Shown here one piece after another: positions 27,299 to 35,724 of a DNA stretch of 64,000 bases (position 1 is the first letter of the stretch; every line of letters begins with the position of its first letter). The translations under genes and the position numbers were made by a program. The DNA comes from CAILZL01 sp035548495 (lineage in GTDB: Bacteria > Pseudomonadota > Gammaproteobacteria > Steroidobacterales > Steroidobacteraceae), in contig DASZSV010000036.1 of the NCBI GenBank assembly GCA_035548495.1, positions 62,001-126,000 of the forward strand, given 5' to 3'. Below the pieces are notes generated by a model. That model had not been told where the DNA came from, ran no database searches, and saw nothing but the letters and a program-made list of their open reading frames with translations.

Positions 27299-27404
27299 TT
27301 CTTAAAGGCAAACCCGACGAAAGTTGGGGACGCAAAGCCACCGGTCTGTAACGCATCAGTGACATCTACATGTACCTGATCGTCACGATAGCGGGGTTGT
27401 CAGC
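27299..27404 (+). ncRNA. Cyclic di-GMP-I (GEMM-I) riboswitch
   Basis: Shows the GEMM-I core in order: AAAGGCAAACC, a P2 stem CCCGAC/GTTGGG capped by a GAAA tetraloop, the conserved GGGACGCAAAGCCACCGG receptor strand, a variable P3 arm with GTGAC/GTCAC or ATCAG/CTGAT pairing, and the closing ATAGCGGGGTTGTC that pairs back to GGCAAACC. This matches the Vibrio Vc2 architecture. It lies on the + strand about 88 bp before the M23 peptidase start, so it should control that gene in response to c-di-GMP. A further CAGCACA/TGTGCTG hairpin (27401-27407/27422-27428) may belong to the expression platform. Confidence 0.93.
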
Positions 27405-27491
27405 ACAGCCTCTGGCAAGTATGTGCTGTAAGCCATGCCATTCCTGGCACCGTATCGACTACCCGGGTTTTGCCGTGTCGCCGGGAGTCGC

Positions 27492-28421
27492 ATGAATATC
27501 GTCGTATTTTCCAAGCGCTGGGCGCGAGCCCGCCATGTAGAGCTTGGGCATCCACTGGTGCTCGGGGCGATGATTTTCTGCGCCAGTTTTTTGCTGGGTG
27601 GTGCGTTCCTTGCCGGACTGCACTGGAATTCCGCCCAAGTCGTTGCCGCACCCGCCGATGCTGCAGATCTCGAGCGGCAGGAATCGCAGATTCATTCCAT
27701 GCGTGTGAAACTGGAAGAACAACTCGCCGATCTGGCGGCACGAGTCGGTCAGGTCAATGCGCAAATGCTGCGTCTCAATGCATTGGGAAAGCGGCTGACT
27801 GAAATGGCCCATCTCGACAAGGGCGAATTCAACTTCGATGCGCCGCCACCGCAGGGCGGTCCTGAAATCGATGACGTTATGGACGTCGATGGCGATATGC
27901 ATCAAACCAGTGAAGCGGCGGGTCAATTGGGTGATGTGCTGGAAAGTTTGCAGGCACAGTTGATTGATCGCGAGAGGCAGCTGGTGATTCTGGAAACCTT
28001 TATTACTGCCAAGCAATTGACCAAGCTTGCCGTTCCGCACGGCATGCCGGTGTCCGGTTCCTATATTTCTTCAGAATTTGGACGCCGTGTTGATCCCTTC
28101 ACCGGCGTGCTGGGCTTTCATCCAGGCATTGACCTTGCGGTCAGCGAAGGCACATTGGTGCACTCGGTTGCACCCGGTGTTGTCACCTGGGCAGGAGAAC
28201 GCGCCGGCTATGGCAACCTCGTGGAAGTCAATCACGGCAATGGCTATGTAACCCGTTACGCGCATAATGAGCGCGTGCTGGTGCATGTGGGCGACAAGGT
28301 CAACAAGGGTCAGGTCATTTCCCAAGTAGGCTCAACCGGCAGATCAACAGGGCCGCACCTGCATTTCGAAGTGCTGAAGAACGGCCAGGCCGTCAATCCA
28401 TTGTCGTATCTGACGGGTTGA
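27492..28421 (+). CDS. M23 family metallopeptidase (LytM-type murein hydrolase or regulator)
   Basis: 309 residues from the ATG at 27492 (GGGAG five bases upstream); the frame is open to 27435. One N-terminal membrane anchor (AMIFCASFLLGGAFLAGL), a coiled coil (about 60-110), then a C-terminal LytM domain with FGRRVDPFTG, HPGIDLA (zinc His and Asp), YAHNERVLV and GPHLHFEV (HxH), so the metal site looks complete. Such enzymes cut peptidoglycan crossbridges or activate amidases. Located between a c-di-GMP riboswitch and secA, implying wall remodelling tied to lifestyle. Confidence 0.9.
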   Translation: MNIVVFSKRWARARHVELGHPLVLGAMIFCASFLLGGAFLAGLHWNSAQVVAAPADAADLERQESQIHSMRVKLEEQLADLAARVGQVNAQMLRLNALGKRLTEMAHLDKGEFNFDAPPPQGGPEIDDVMDVDGDMHQTSEAAGQLGDVLESLQAQLIDRERQLVILETFITAKQLTKLAVPHGMPVSGSYISSEFGRRVDPFTGVLGFHPGIDLAVSEGTLVHSVAPGVVTWAGERAGYGNLVEVNHGNGYVTRYAHNERVLVHVGDKVNKGQVISQVGSTGRSTGPHLHFEVLKNGQAVNPLSYLTG

Positions 28422-28580
28422 TCGCTCCGCGAAATGTCCTGCAACCGGGGGTTGATGCCCAAAAATCCGGCCCCATATCCGGCGTTCATTTAAAAATACG
28501 TTAACACTGCATGGCATTCCACGTGTGACTGGACGCGCGTGTACAATACCGCGCTTTGTCCGCCCCTCCCGGAGTTATTC

Positions 28581-31430
28581 GTGGCAAATTGGATCACATC
28601 CCTGTTTGGCAGCCGCAACCAGCGGCTTGTAAATGGCTACACCAAGCTGGTTGCGAAGATCAATGCACTGGAGCCGTCGTTTCAGGCGCTGAACGATGAG
28701 CAGCTCAAAGCTAAAACCGGAGAATTCCGCAAACGCCTGACAGAGGGCGAAACAGTTGACGATCTCTTGCCCGAAGCTTTTGCAGCGGTTCGTGAAGCCA
28801 GCCGTCGTACGCTTGGTATGCGTCACTTTGATGTACAGATGATCGGTGGCATGACATTGCATCAAGGCAAGATCGCGGAAATGCGCACCGGTGAAGGCAA
28901 GACACTCATGGCGACCTTGCCTGTGTATCTGAATGCATTGCCTGCAAAAGGCGTGCATGTGGTTACGGTCAATGAATATCTGGCGCAGCGTGATGCAGAC
29001 TGGATGCGCCCGGTGTACGGGTTTCTTGGTTTGACGGTGGGTGTGGTCAAGAGCGGTCAATCCCAGGCTGAAAAGCAGGCGGCTTACGCGGCGGACATCA
29101 CCTATGGCACCAACAATGAATTCGGCTTTGATTACCTGCGTGACAACCTTGCGTTTCGTCTCGAAGACAAAGCCCAGCGCGGTCTGGCCTATGCCATCGT
29201 TGACGAAGTGGACTCCATTCTGATCGACGAAGCACGCACGCCGCTGATCATTTCCGGACCTGCGGAAGAAAGCACCGAGCTGTACGTCAAAATCAATGCA
29301 TTGGTGCCGCAACTGACGCGCCAGCAGGAAGAAGAAGGTCCGGGCGATTTCTGGGCTGATGAGAAAACACGGCAGGTACATCTTTCCGACGACGGACATG
29401 CGCGTGCCGAAGAACTGTTCACACAGGCAGGGCTGTTGCAATCCGACCAGAGCCTGTATGACGCATCCAATATCCGCCTGATGCATCACTTGAATGCAGC
29501 ATTGCGCGCACACGCCTTGTATCACCGCGATGTGGAATACATAGTGCGCAATGGCGAGGTAATCATCGTCGATGAATTCACCGGCCGCACCATGCCGGGA
29601 CGACGGTGGTCTGACGGTCTGCATCAGGCCATTGAAGCCAAGGAACGGGTAAAGGTGCGTGAAGAAAACCAGACCGTTGCATCCATTACCTTTCAAAATT
29701 ACTTCCGCATGTACAACAAGCTGTCCGGCATGACCGGCACTGCGGATACGGAGGCGTTCGAATTCCAGCAGATTTATGGACTGGAAGTGGTGGTGATTCC
29801 GACGCATCGTCCGATGGTCCGCAAGGATCATCCTGACTTCGTGTATCTCACGCAGAAGGACAAATTCGAGGCAATCATCACTGATATCAAGGAATGTGTA
29901 ACACGCAAGCAGCCTGCGCTGGTGGGCACGACTTCCATTGAAACATCAGAATATCTTTCGGGTTTGTTGAAGAAACATGACATTGCGCACGAGGTGCTGA
30001 ACGCCAAGCAGCATGAACGCGAAGCCATGATCGTGGCGCAGGCTGGACGTCCTGGCGCAGTGACCATTGCCACCAACATGGCAGGCCGTGGTACCGATAT
30101 TGTGCTGGGCGGCAGTCTCGAAGTTGAGCTGCACGCGCTTGCTGGCGAACACGGTGAAATTGACGAAGCAACGCGTGCGCGGGTGCGTAGTGAGTGGCAG
30201 CAACGGCATGATGAAGTGCTTGCCGCTGGCGGCTTGCATATCATCGGCACTGAGCGTCATGAATCGCGTCGCATCGATAATCAGTTGCGTGGGCGCTCCG
30301 GCCGTCAGGGCGATCCGGGTTCCAGCCGCTTTTATCTGTCGATTGAAGACAACCTGATGCGTATCTTTGGTGATCCCGAACGCACCAAGCGCTGGTTGCA
30401 GACGGCTGGCATGCGCGAAGGTGAAGTGATTGAAAGCCGCCTGCTGAGCAGACAGATTGAACGCGCGCAACGCAAGGTGGAAGCGCACAACTTCGACATG
30501 CGCAAAAACTTGCTGGAATATGACGACGTTGCCAACGATCAACGCAAAGTGATCTATCACCAGCGTTCGGAAATCATGGCGGCTGATGATCTGGCAGATG
30601 CGGTTACGGGCATTCGCGAAGAAGTGATTGCCGGCGTTGTGGATCGCCATGTTCCGCAACAGAGTCTTGATGACCAGTGGGATCTGGAAGGATTGAGCAG
30701 GCAGATTGCCGAGGACTTTGCGGTGCAGATTGATTTGAAGAGCTGGATGTCACAGCAGAAAGCTCCGACGCCTGAAGATGTGGTTGCCTTTGTCAATCAG
30801 ACCGTGACCCAGGCCTATCAGGCAAAAGTTGCCACCTATGGTGAACCGGTGATGCGTCATCTGGAGAAGACCATCATGATGCAATCGCTGGATTCGTACT
30901 GGCGTGAGCATCTTGCAGCAATGGATTATTTGCGTCAGGGCATTCATTTGCGCAGTTATGCGCAAAAGAATCCCAAGCAGGAATACAAGCGCGAAGCTTT
31001 TGAGTTGTTCAGCAGCATGCTGGAACGCATCAAGTACGATACCGTGTCATTGTTGTGCCGCGTGCAGGTGCGCAGCGAAGCGGAAATCCAGGCGGCCGCG
31101 GAAGAACGTCAGCGTCGTCTGGAGCGTGCGTTGAAGACGCAGCATGCCGCGCCGGAATCGATCATTTCAGCGCCGGATCAACAAGCTACCGCCAATGAAG
31201 CGATGCCATCGTCGCTGATCGAGCAATATGTACGTCATGGACGCAAGATCGGTCGCAATGAGCCCTGCCCATGTGGTTCCGGCAAGAAATACAAGAACTG
31301 TCATGGCGCACTGGAAGACGGTGAACGCGTTGCGGCAGTGGTCGCCAGTGAAGGCGTTGGCCGCAATGATCCCTGTCCGTGCGGCTCCGGCAAGAAGTAC
31401 AAGCATTGCCATGGCGATATCAATGTCTGA
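28581..31430 (+). CDS. secA: Protein translocase ATPase SecA
   Basis: 949 residues from a GTG at 28581 with GGAG six bases upstream; the frame is open to 28539. Motor protein driving preproteins through SecYEG. Seen: FGSRNQR, Walker A MRTGEGKTLMA, DEVDSILIDEART, NMAGRGTDI, RGRSGRQGDPG. The C-terminus carries two zinc-binding SEC-C motifs in tandem (CPCGSGKKYKNCHG and CPCGSGKKYKHCHG), where SecA normally has one. No secM-like ORF lies upstream. Confidence 0.97.
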   Translation: MANWITSLFGSRNQRLVNGYTKLVAKINALEPSFQALNDEQLKAKTGEFRKRLTEGETVDDLLPEAFAAVREASRRTLGMRHFDVQMIGGMTLHQGKIAEMRTGEGKTLMATLPVYLNALPAKGVHVVTVNEYLAQRDADWMRPVYGFLGLTVGVVKSGQSQAEKQAAYAADITYGTNNEFGFDYLRDNLAFRLEDKAQRGLAYAIVDEVDSILIDEARTPLIISGPAEESTELYVKINALVPQLTRQQEEEGPGDFWADEKTRQVHLSDDGHARAEELFTQAGLLQSDQSLYDASNIRLMHHLNAALRAHALYHRDVEYIVRNGEVIIVDEFTGRTMPGRRWSDGLHQAIEAKERVKVREENQTVASITFQNYFRMYNKLSGMTGTADTEAFEFQQIYGLEVVVIPTHRPMVRKDHPDFVYLTQKDKFEAIITDIKECVTRKQPALVGTTSIETSEYLSGLLKKHDIAHEVLNAKQHEREAMIVAQAGRPGAVTIATNMAGRGTDIVLGGSLEVELHALAGEHGEIDEATRARVRSEWQQRHDEVLAAGGLHIIGTERHESRRIDNQLRGRSGRQGDPGSSRFYLSIEDNLMRIFGDPERTKRWLQTAGMREGEVIESRLLSRQIERAQRKVEAHNFDMRKNLLEYDDVANDQRKVIYHQRSEIMAADDLADAVTGIREEVIAGVVDRHVPQQSLDDQWDLEGLSRQIAEDFAVQIDLKSWMSQQKAPTPEDVVAFVNQTVTQAYQAKVATYGEPVMRHLEKTIMMQSLDSYWREHLAAMDYLRQGIHLRSYAQKNPKQEYKREAFELFSSMLERIKYDTVSLLCRVQVRSEAEIQAAAEERQRRLERALKTQHAAPESIISAPDQQATANEAMPSSLIEQYVRHGRKIGRNEPCPCGSGKKYKNCHGALEDGERVAAVVASEGVGRNDPCPCGSGKKYKHCHGDINV

Positions 31431-31448
31431 TCGTTTGATGGTCTGCCA

Positions 31449-31859
31449 GTGACTGCACACATTCATGTTGTTGCTGGCGCGCTGTGCAGGGATGGACAGG
31501 TATTGATCGCACAACGCCCGCCGGGAAAACATCTTGCGGGCGGCTGGGAATTCCCCGGCGGCAAGCTGCACGCGGATGAATCAGCGTTTGAATGTCTCAA
31601 GCGTGAACTCAACGAAGAATTAGGCATTGAAGTACAACGGGCCGAAAGACTATGCGACGTTGTACACGATTATCCTGACCGGCGAGTGTTGCTTGAACTA
31701 TGGCTGGTTGGCCAATTCGATGGATTGCCCGTTGCGAATGAAGGTCAGGCCTTGCAATGGGTAAGTATCGAGACGCTGCATGATGTGGACATGTTGCCTG
31801 CCGACGTGCCCTTGATTGTGGCACTTCAGAAGCGCATGCAACACCAGGTATCGCACTGA
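31449..31859 (+). CDS. mutT: 8-oxo-dGTP diphosphatase MutT
   Basis: 136-residue Nudix hydrolase from a GTG start, 18 bp after secA. The Nudix box is complete: GGKLHADESAFECLKRELNEE followed by LGI, matching Gx5Ex7REUxEExGU. N-terminal VVAGALCRDGQVLIAQRPPG is MutT-like. It hydrolyses 8-oxo-dGTP to prevent A:T to C:G transversions. The secA-mutT linkage is the same as in E. coli and supports MutT over other Nudix enzymes. Convergent with yacG. Confidence 0.93.
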   Translation: MTAHIHVVAGALCRDGQVLIAQRPPGKHLAGGWEFPGGKLHADESAFECLKRELNEELGIEVQRAERLCDVVHDYPDRRVLLELWLVGQFDGLPVANEGQALQWVSIETLHDVDMLPADVPLIVALQKRMQHQVSH

Positions 31860-31868
31860 TATTCTGAA

Positions 31869-32060
31869 TCAATCAGTCTGAGGGTTGTTGTCTTCGCTGG
31901 TGATGGCATTGGGGTCATCACCGGGAATGGCATGCTGCTCCGAAGCCCATGCGCCAAGGTCAATCAGCTTGCAACGCTCGCTGCAGAACGGACGCCACTT
32001 GTTGTCGGTGGACCATGCAATCACACGCTTGCAGGTGGGACATGCGACTGTGCGGGTCAT
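31869..32060 (-). CDS. yacG: DNA gyrase inhibitor YacG
   Basis: 63 residues from the ATG at 32060; the open frame extends much further upstream through zapD but only this part is YacG-like. Four zinc cysteines in CPTCKRVI and PFCSERCKLIDLGAWASE, the invariant YacG pattern. YacG binds GyrB and inhibits gyrase in E. coli. The acidic tail is longer than the core needs. Its start overlaps the zapD stop by four bases. Confidence 0.94.
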   Translation of the reverse strand: MTRTVACPTCKRVIAWSTDNKWRPFCSERCKLIDLGAWASEQHAIPGDDPNAITSEDNNPQTD

Positions 32061-32872
32061 ACGCAGGTCGTGAGCAGGAAAACTACATCTTCCGTGGTTT
32101 GCGTCGAGCGTGTATTCACTCCATGCCATTCCATGAAGTTGATGCTGCAGCGATAATGACTGCCACTGATTTCTGGAAACAGCGTTGTTTTTTGCGGCAG
32201 CGAGATGCGCAAGAGTTGGCAGTGCGAATCGCGATCCAGATTCAATTGAAAATGTCCGGCAGTCGCGGTCTGCTTCTGCGGGCGGGCATTTTGCCTGGTA
32301 ATCCAGAGCAGGCAAATCACCGCTTCACATAGCGCGCTGATTGATGCCATCCATTCATTGAACGCTGTCTGTCGAATGGCAAAGGGTTGATTGAGCCAGT
32401 GATAGTAATCGCGCAGATCGAACTCACAGGTGCCGCCGGGGATGGCGCTGCGTAACCGGATGGCATTGAGAAAGTCCGAGTCACGCAGATTCTGCATGAA
32501 TGCACCACCGGCACTGTTGAGCTGGTCGCGGTGATTTCCCAGTTGCATCATCACTTCATCAAGGCGGTCGCTGTCGACGCCTTCACGGGCGCGGAACTCG
32601 TTAAGGATGGATAATTGACGTTCGAGTTCTTTCAGTACATCTGCGCGCGGATCGCCGCGAGCGGTAATGGCCAGAATTTCGAGCAGTGATGAGATGGCGG
32701 CGCGGCTTGACCAGCAATCATCGCTGGTCTGATGAAACAGGGTCTGGCGATACAGGAACTCCAGCCGCAAATAGGTGCGCATGCGTTCATTCAACGGTTG
32801 CTCGAAAGTTACCGTTGACGCATTTGCATCTGCATGAGAAAGAGTGGAGTCCATTGTCGTATTCTGAAGCAC
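32057..32872 (-). CDS. zapD: Cell division protein ZapD
   Basis: 271 residues from a GTG at 32872 with GGAAAGG at the coaE 3' end as ribosome-binding site; an ATG at 32854 lacks one. FEQPLNERMRTYLRLEFLYRQ at the N-terminus and the beta-rich C-terminal half are characteristic of ZapD (DUF1342), which crosslinks FtsZ protofilaments. Sits between coaE and yacG as in enterobacteria and xanthomonads. Confidence 0.94.
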   Translation of the reverse strand: MLQNTTMDSTLSHADANASTVTFEQPLNERMRTYLRLEFLYRQTLFHQTSDDCWSSRAAISSLLEILAITARGDPRADVLKELERQLSILNEFRAREGVDSDRLDEVMMQLGNHRDQLNSAGGAFMQNLRDSDFLNAIRLRSAIPGGTCEFDLRDYYHWLNQPFAIRQTAFNEWMASISALCEAVICLLWITRQNARPQKQTATAGHFQLNLDRDSHCQLLRISLPQKTTLFPEISGSHYRCSINFMEWHGVNTRSTQTTEDVVFLLTTCV

Positions 32873-33487
32873 TTATGCCTTTCCGGCCAAGTCCTTTAGA
32901 TAGAAATGGTGCAACGCGGCCACTTTCGCGGCCAATGATGCTGGGTCACCACTGTTGTCAATCACATCATCGGCGATGGCCAGGCGTTGCTCACGGCTGG
33001 CTTGTGCGGCAAGCATGCGTTCAGCGAGTTCGGCGGTCATGCCATCGCGGGCGATCAATCGCTGCAATTGCATCTCACGCGGACAGTCCACCAGCAACAC
33101 GCGATTGTACAGCTTGTGCGTGCCGGTCTCGGTGAGTAAAGGAATCACATGCAGCTGATATGAGCCACCGGCAAGATCTGCACGCCGTTGCTGCTCGTTA
33201 CGAATTGCGGGATGAAGAATGCGTTCCAGTGTCTGCCGCTTCTCCGGATCGTTGAAAACCCATTCGCGAAGTTGCCTGCGATTGAGTGTGCCATCGGCAT
33301 GCAGAATCGCTGGACCAAAGCGCTCCACGATGGATTGCAGTGCAGGCTGGCCCGGTTCAACCACCGCCCTGGCGATTTCATCGGTATCAATGACAGGCAC
33401 ACCGAGTCTGGCGAATTCTGCGGCGACCATGCTTTTGCCACTGGCAACACCACCAGTAAGCGCGACAGTTGGAATCGTCAAAACCAT
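32873..33487 (-). CDS. coaE: Dephospho-CoA kinase
   Basis: 204 residues from the ATG at 33487; the frame is open to 33589 but overlaps pilD. P-loop ALTGGVASGKSMVA, VIDTDEIARAVVEPGQPAL and HPAIRNEQQ are CoaE signatures. It phosphorylates the 3' hydroxyl of dephospho-CoA, the last CoA step. Lies directly downstream of pilD, as in many type IV pilus clusters. Confidence 0.95.
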   Translation of the reverse strand: MVLTIPTVALTGGVASGKSMVAAEFARLGVPVIDTDEIARAVVEPGQPALQSIVERFGPAILHADGTLNRRQLREWVFNDPEKRQTLERILHPAIRNEQQRRADLAGGSYQLHVIPLLTETGTHKLYNRVLLVDCPREMQLQRLIARDGMTAELAERMLAAQASREQRLAIADDVIDNSGDPASLAAKVAALHHFYLKDLAGKA

Positions 33488-33497
33488 TTCAGCACAC

Positions 33498-34394
33498 TTA
33501 CTGAACGTGAAGCATGCCCATGTATGCGCCGACAATATCGTTTCCCCATAACATCGCAATCCAGCCAGCGGCTGCAAGATAGGGACCAAAAGGAATGGGG
33601 ATATTATGGTCGCGTCCGCGGAACAGGATCAATGCAATGCCGATCACGGCGCCGGAAAACGATGAAAACAGAATGATTACTGGCAACATCTTCCAACCCA
33701 TCCATGCGCCGAGCGCCGCAAGCAGTTTGAAATCGCCGTAGCCCATGCCTTCCTTGCCGGTGACCAATTTGAAAATATGGTAGACCAGCCACAAACTCAG
33801 ATACCCGAAGGCAGCACCAAAAATCGCATCGTGCATGGTGACATGAAGAATGTTGCTATCAATGGCGGCAAGCAACAACCCCACCCAAAGAAGTGGAAGT
33901 GTGATTTGGTCCGGCAAAATCTGATGATCAAAATCAATCAGGCTGAGTGCAAGCAGAGACCATGTCAGCACCAGCGCAGCGGCGGTCTGCACGGTAAATC
34001 CTAACTTAAGAGTAACAATAACGGATAACAATGCCGTTGTTGCCTCGACAAGCGGGTAACGAACTGAAATTTTTGTCTGGCACTTTGCGCACCTGCCTTT
34101 GAGCAGCAACCAGCTGATGACAGGAATGTTCTGCAACGCAGTGATTTGAGTTCCGCAATTGGGACATGCGGAACGCGGCACAACAATGTTGTATTTTTCC
34201 GGAAGGGCTTTCCCAGATGGAACAATGGACGGAGAGGCGAGCAACTCCTGCGACTGCTTGCGCCAGTCACGATCCAGCATGATGGGCAGGCGGTGAATGA
34301 CAACATTCAGGAAGCTGCCAATCAATAGAGTGAATATCACCAGTGTAGTGATAAACCACGCCGGAGAGGTGGCAAACAGGTCAACGATATTCAT
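33498..34394 (-). CDS. pilD: Prepilin leader peptidase/N-methyltransferase PilD
   Basis: 298-residue polytopic membrane aspartyl protease that cleaves and N-methylates type IV prepilins. Seen: an N-terminal cytoplasmic zinc loop with CPNCG and CAKCQ, SLIDFDHQILPD (first catalytic Asp) and GMGYGDFKLLAALGAW (GxGDxK, second Asp), PFGPYLAAAGW near the C-terminus. Last of the three pil genes read on this strand (pilB, pilC, pilD). Confidence 0.96.
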   Translation of the reverse strand: MNIVDLFATSPAWFITTLVIFTLLIGSFLNVVIHRLPIMLDRDWRKQSQELLASPSIVPSGKALPEKYNIVVPRSACPNCGTQITALQNIPVISWLLLKGRCAKCQTKISVRYPLVEATTALLSVIVTLKLGFTVQTAAALVLTWSLLALSLIDFDHQILPDQITLPLLWVGLLLAAIDSNILHVTMHDAIFGAAFGYLSLWLVYHIFKLVTGKEGMGYGDFKLLAALGAWMGWKMLPVIILFSSFSGAVIGIALILFRGRDHNIPIPFGPYLAAAGWIAMLWGNDIVGAYMGMLHVQ

Positions 34395-34475
34395 AATAAA
34401 TTTTTCAATTTGTGCTGGTGGCTCAAACGAAAACGCCGTGCGTAGGCACGGCGTTGTTACTGGTTGCAGGATATT

Positions 34476-35693
34476 TTACACAACCGATCCCAGTTTGAAG
34501 ATGGGCAGATACATTGCAATGACCATGCCGCCAACAAGCACGCCGAGCACCGCCATAATCAACGGTTCCATCAGGCTGCTCATGGCGTCTACTGCAGCAT
34601 CGACATCGGCCTCATAAAAATCCGCGACCTTGGCGGACATTTGGTCCAGAGAACCAGATTCTTCGCCCACAGCGATCATTTGCACCACCATATTAGGGAA
34701 TAAGCCAGTATTCTGCATGGATTGCTGCAAGCGCATGCCAGTAGAGATTTCATCACGAATTTTCAGCGTTGCATTTTCGTACACAATGTTGCCTGTGGCG
34801 CCAGCCACCGAAGTAAGTGCCTCAACCAACGGTACGCCCGCAGCAAACATGGTAGACAACGTGCGCGCATAACGTGCAATGGCTGCCTTCACCATTATCG
34901 GTCCAATTACTGGGGCCTTCAGTAGTAATCTATCCAGAGTTTCCCGCATTGGTTTGGAGCGCTTTTTGAAATAAAAGAAAGCATATATTCCGGCGCCAAC
35001 CACGGCTCCGATCCATAAGCCTTGTGCTTGGACGAACTTCGATAGATTAATCACCATCATGGTGAATGCCGGCAAGTCGGCACCAAAACTTTTAAATACA
35101 CTTTCAAATTGTGGAATCACGAAAATCAGGAGAATAATTGTTACTATCACAGCAACAGCAAGCACAGCCATTGGATAGAACATGGCTTTTTTGATTTTCT
35201 TTTTCAAGGCTTCTGACTTTTCTTTGTAGGTTGCGACTTTATCCAACAGCGTTTCCAGCGCACCCGCATGTTCACCGGCTTCAACCAAATTAACAAATAG
35301 ATCATCAAAATAAAGAGGTTGTTTAGCCAACGCTTCGTGTAACGAGGTGCCCGATTCAATGTCGGCTTTGATACCCAGAATCAACTTTTGCATGGCCGGT
35401 TTGTCGTGTCCGGTACCGACGATGTCAAATGCTTGTACCATTGGAATGCCGGCTTGCAACATGGTTGCAAGTTGGCGCGAGAAAAGCGCGATATCCTCAG
35501 TGGTTATTTTTCCGCCGCTTTTCAACAACTGCGATTCTTTACGAACACGTCTGGGAACTACGCCTTGCTTGCGCAAATCTGCGCGAGCCGCAATCTCCGA
35601 AGTGGCGAGAACTCGGCCCTTTATTTTCTTGCCTTTCTTGTCCACTCCTTCGTAGGAAAAAGGTATCTGCTGACCTGTTGCTGCTTGTGCCAT
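34476..35693 (-). CDS. pilC: Type IV pilus inner-membrane platform protein PilC
   Basis: 405 residues from the ATG at 35693. Two T2SS_F domains (about 70-190 and 270-395), three long hydrophobic segments, and family landmarks FSRQLATMLQAGIPMVQAFDI, AGEHAGALE and GEESGSLDQM. PilC couples the PilB motor to the growing pilus. ATG lies 31 bp below the pilB stop. Confidence 0.95.
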   Translation of the reverse strand: MAQAATGQQIPFSYEGVDKKGKKIKGRVLATSEIAARADLRKQGVVPRRVRKESQLLKSGGKITTEDIALFSRQLATMLQAGIPMVQAFDIVGTGHDKPAMQKLILGIKADIESGTSLHEALAKQPLYFDDLFVNLVEAGEHAGALETLLDKVATYKEKSEALKKKIKKAMFYPMAVLAVAVIVTIILLIFVIPQFESVFKSFGADLPAFTMMVINLSKFVQAQGLWIGAVVGAGIYAFFYFKKRSKPMRETLDRLLLKAPVIGPIMVKAAIARYARTLSTMFAAGVPLVEALTSVAGATGNIVYENATLKIRDEISTGMRLQQSMQNTGLFPNMVVQMIAVGEESGSLDQMSAKVADFYEADVDAAVDAMSSLMEPLIMAVLGVLVGGMVIAMYLPIFKLGSVV

Positions 35694-35724
35694 GGCTGTA
35701 TCCCGGAAATAAACTCTGTGGATC

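Noticed and set aside
28575..29831. 418-codon open frame antisense to secA
   Set aside because: secA is certain here; the antisense product has no recognisable features.
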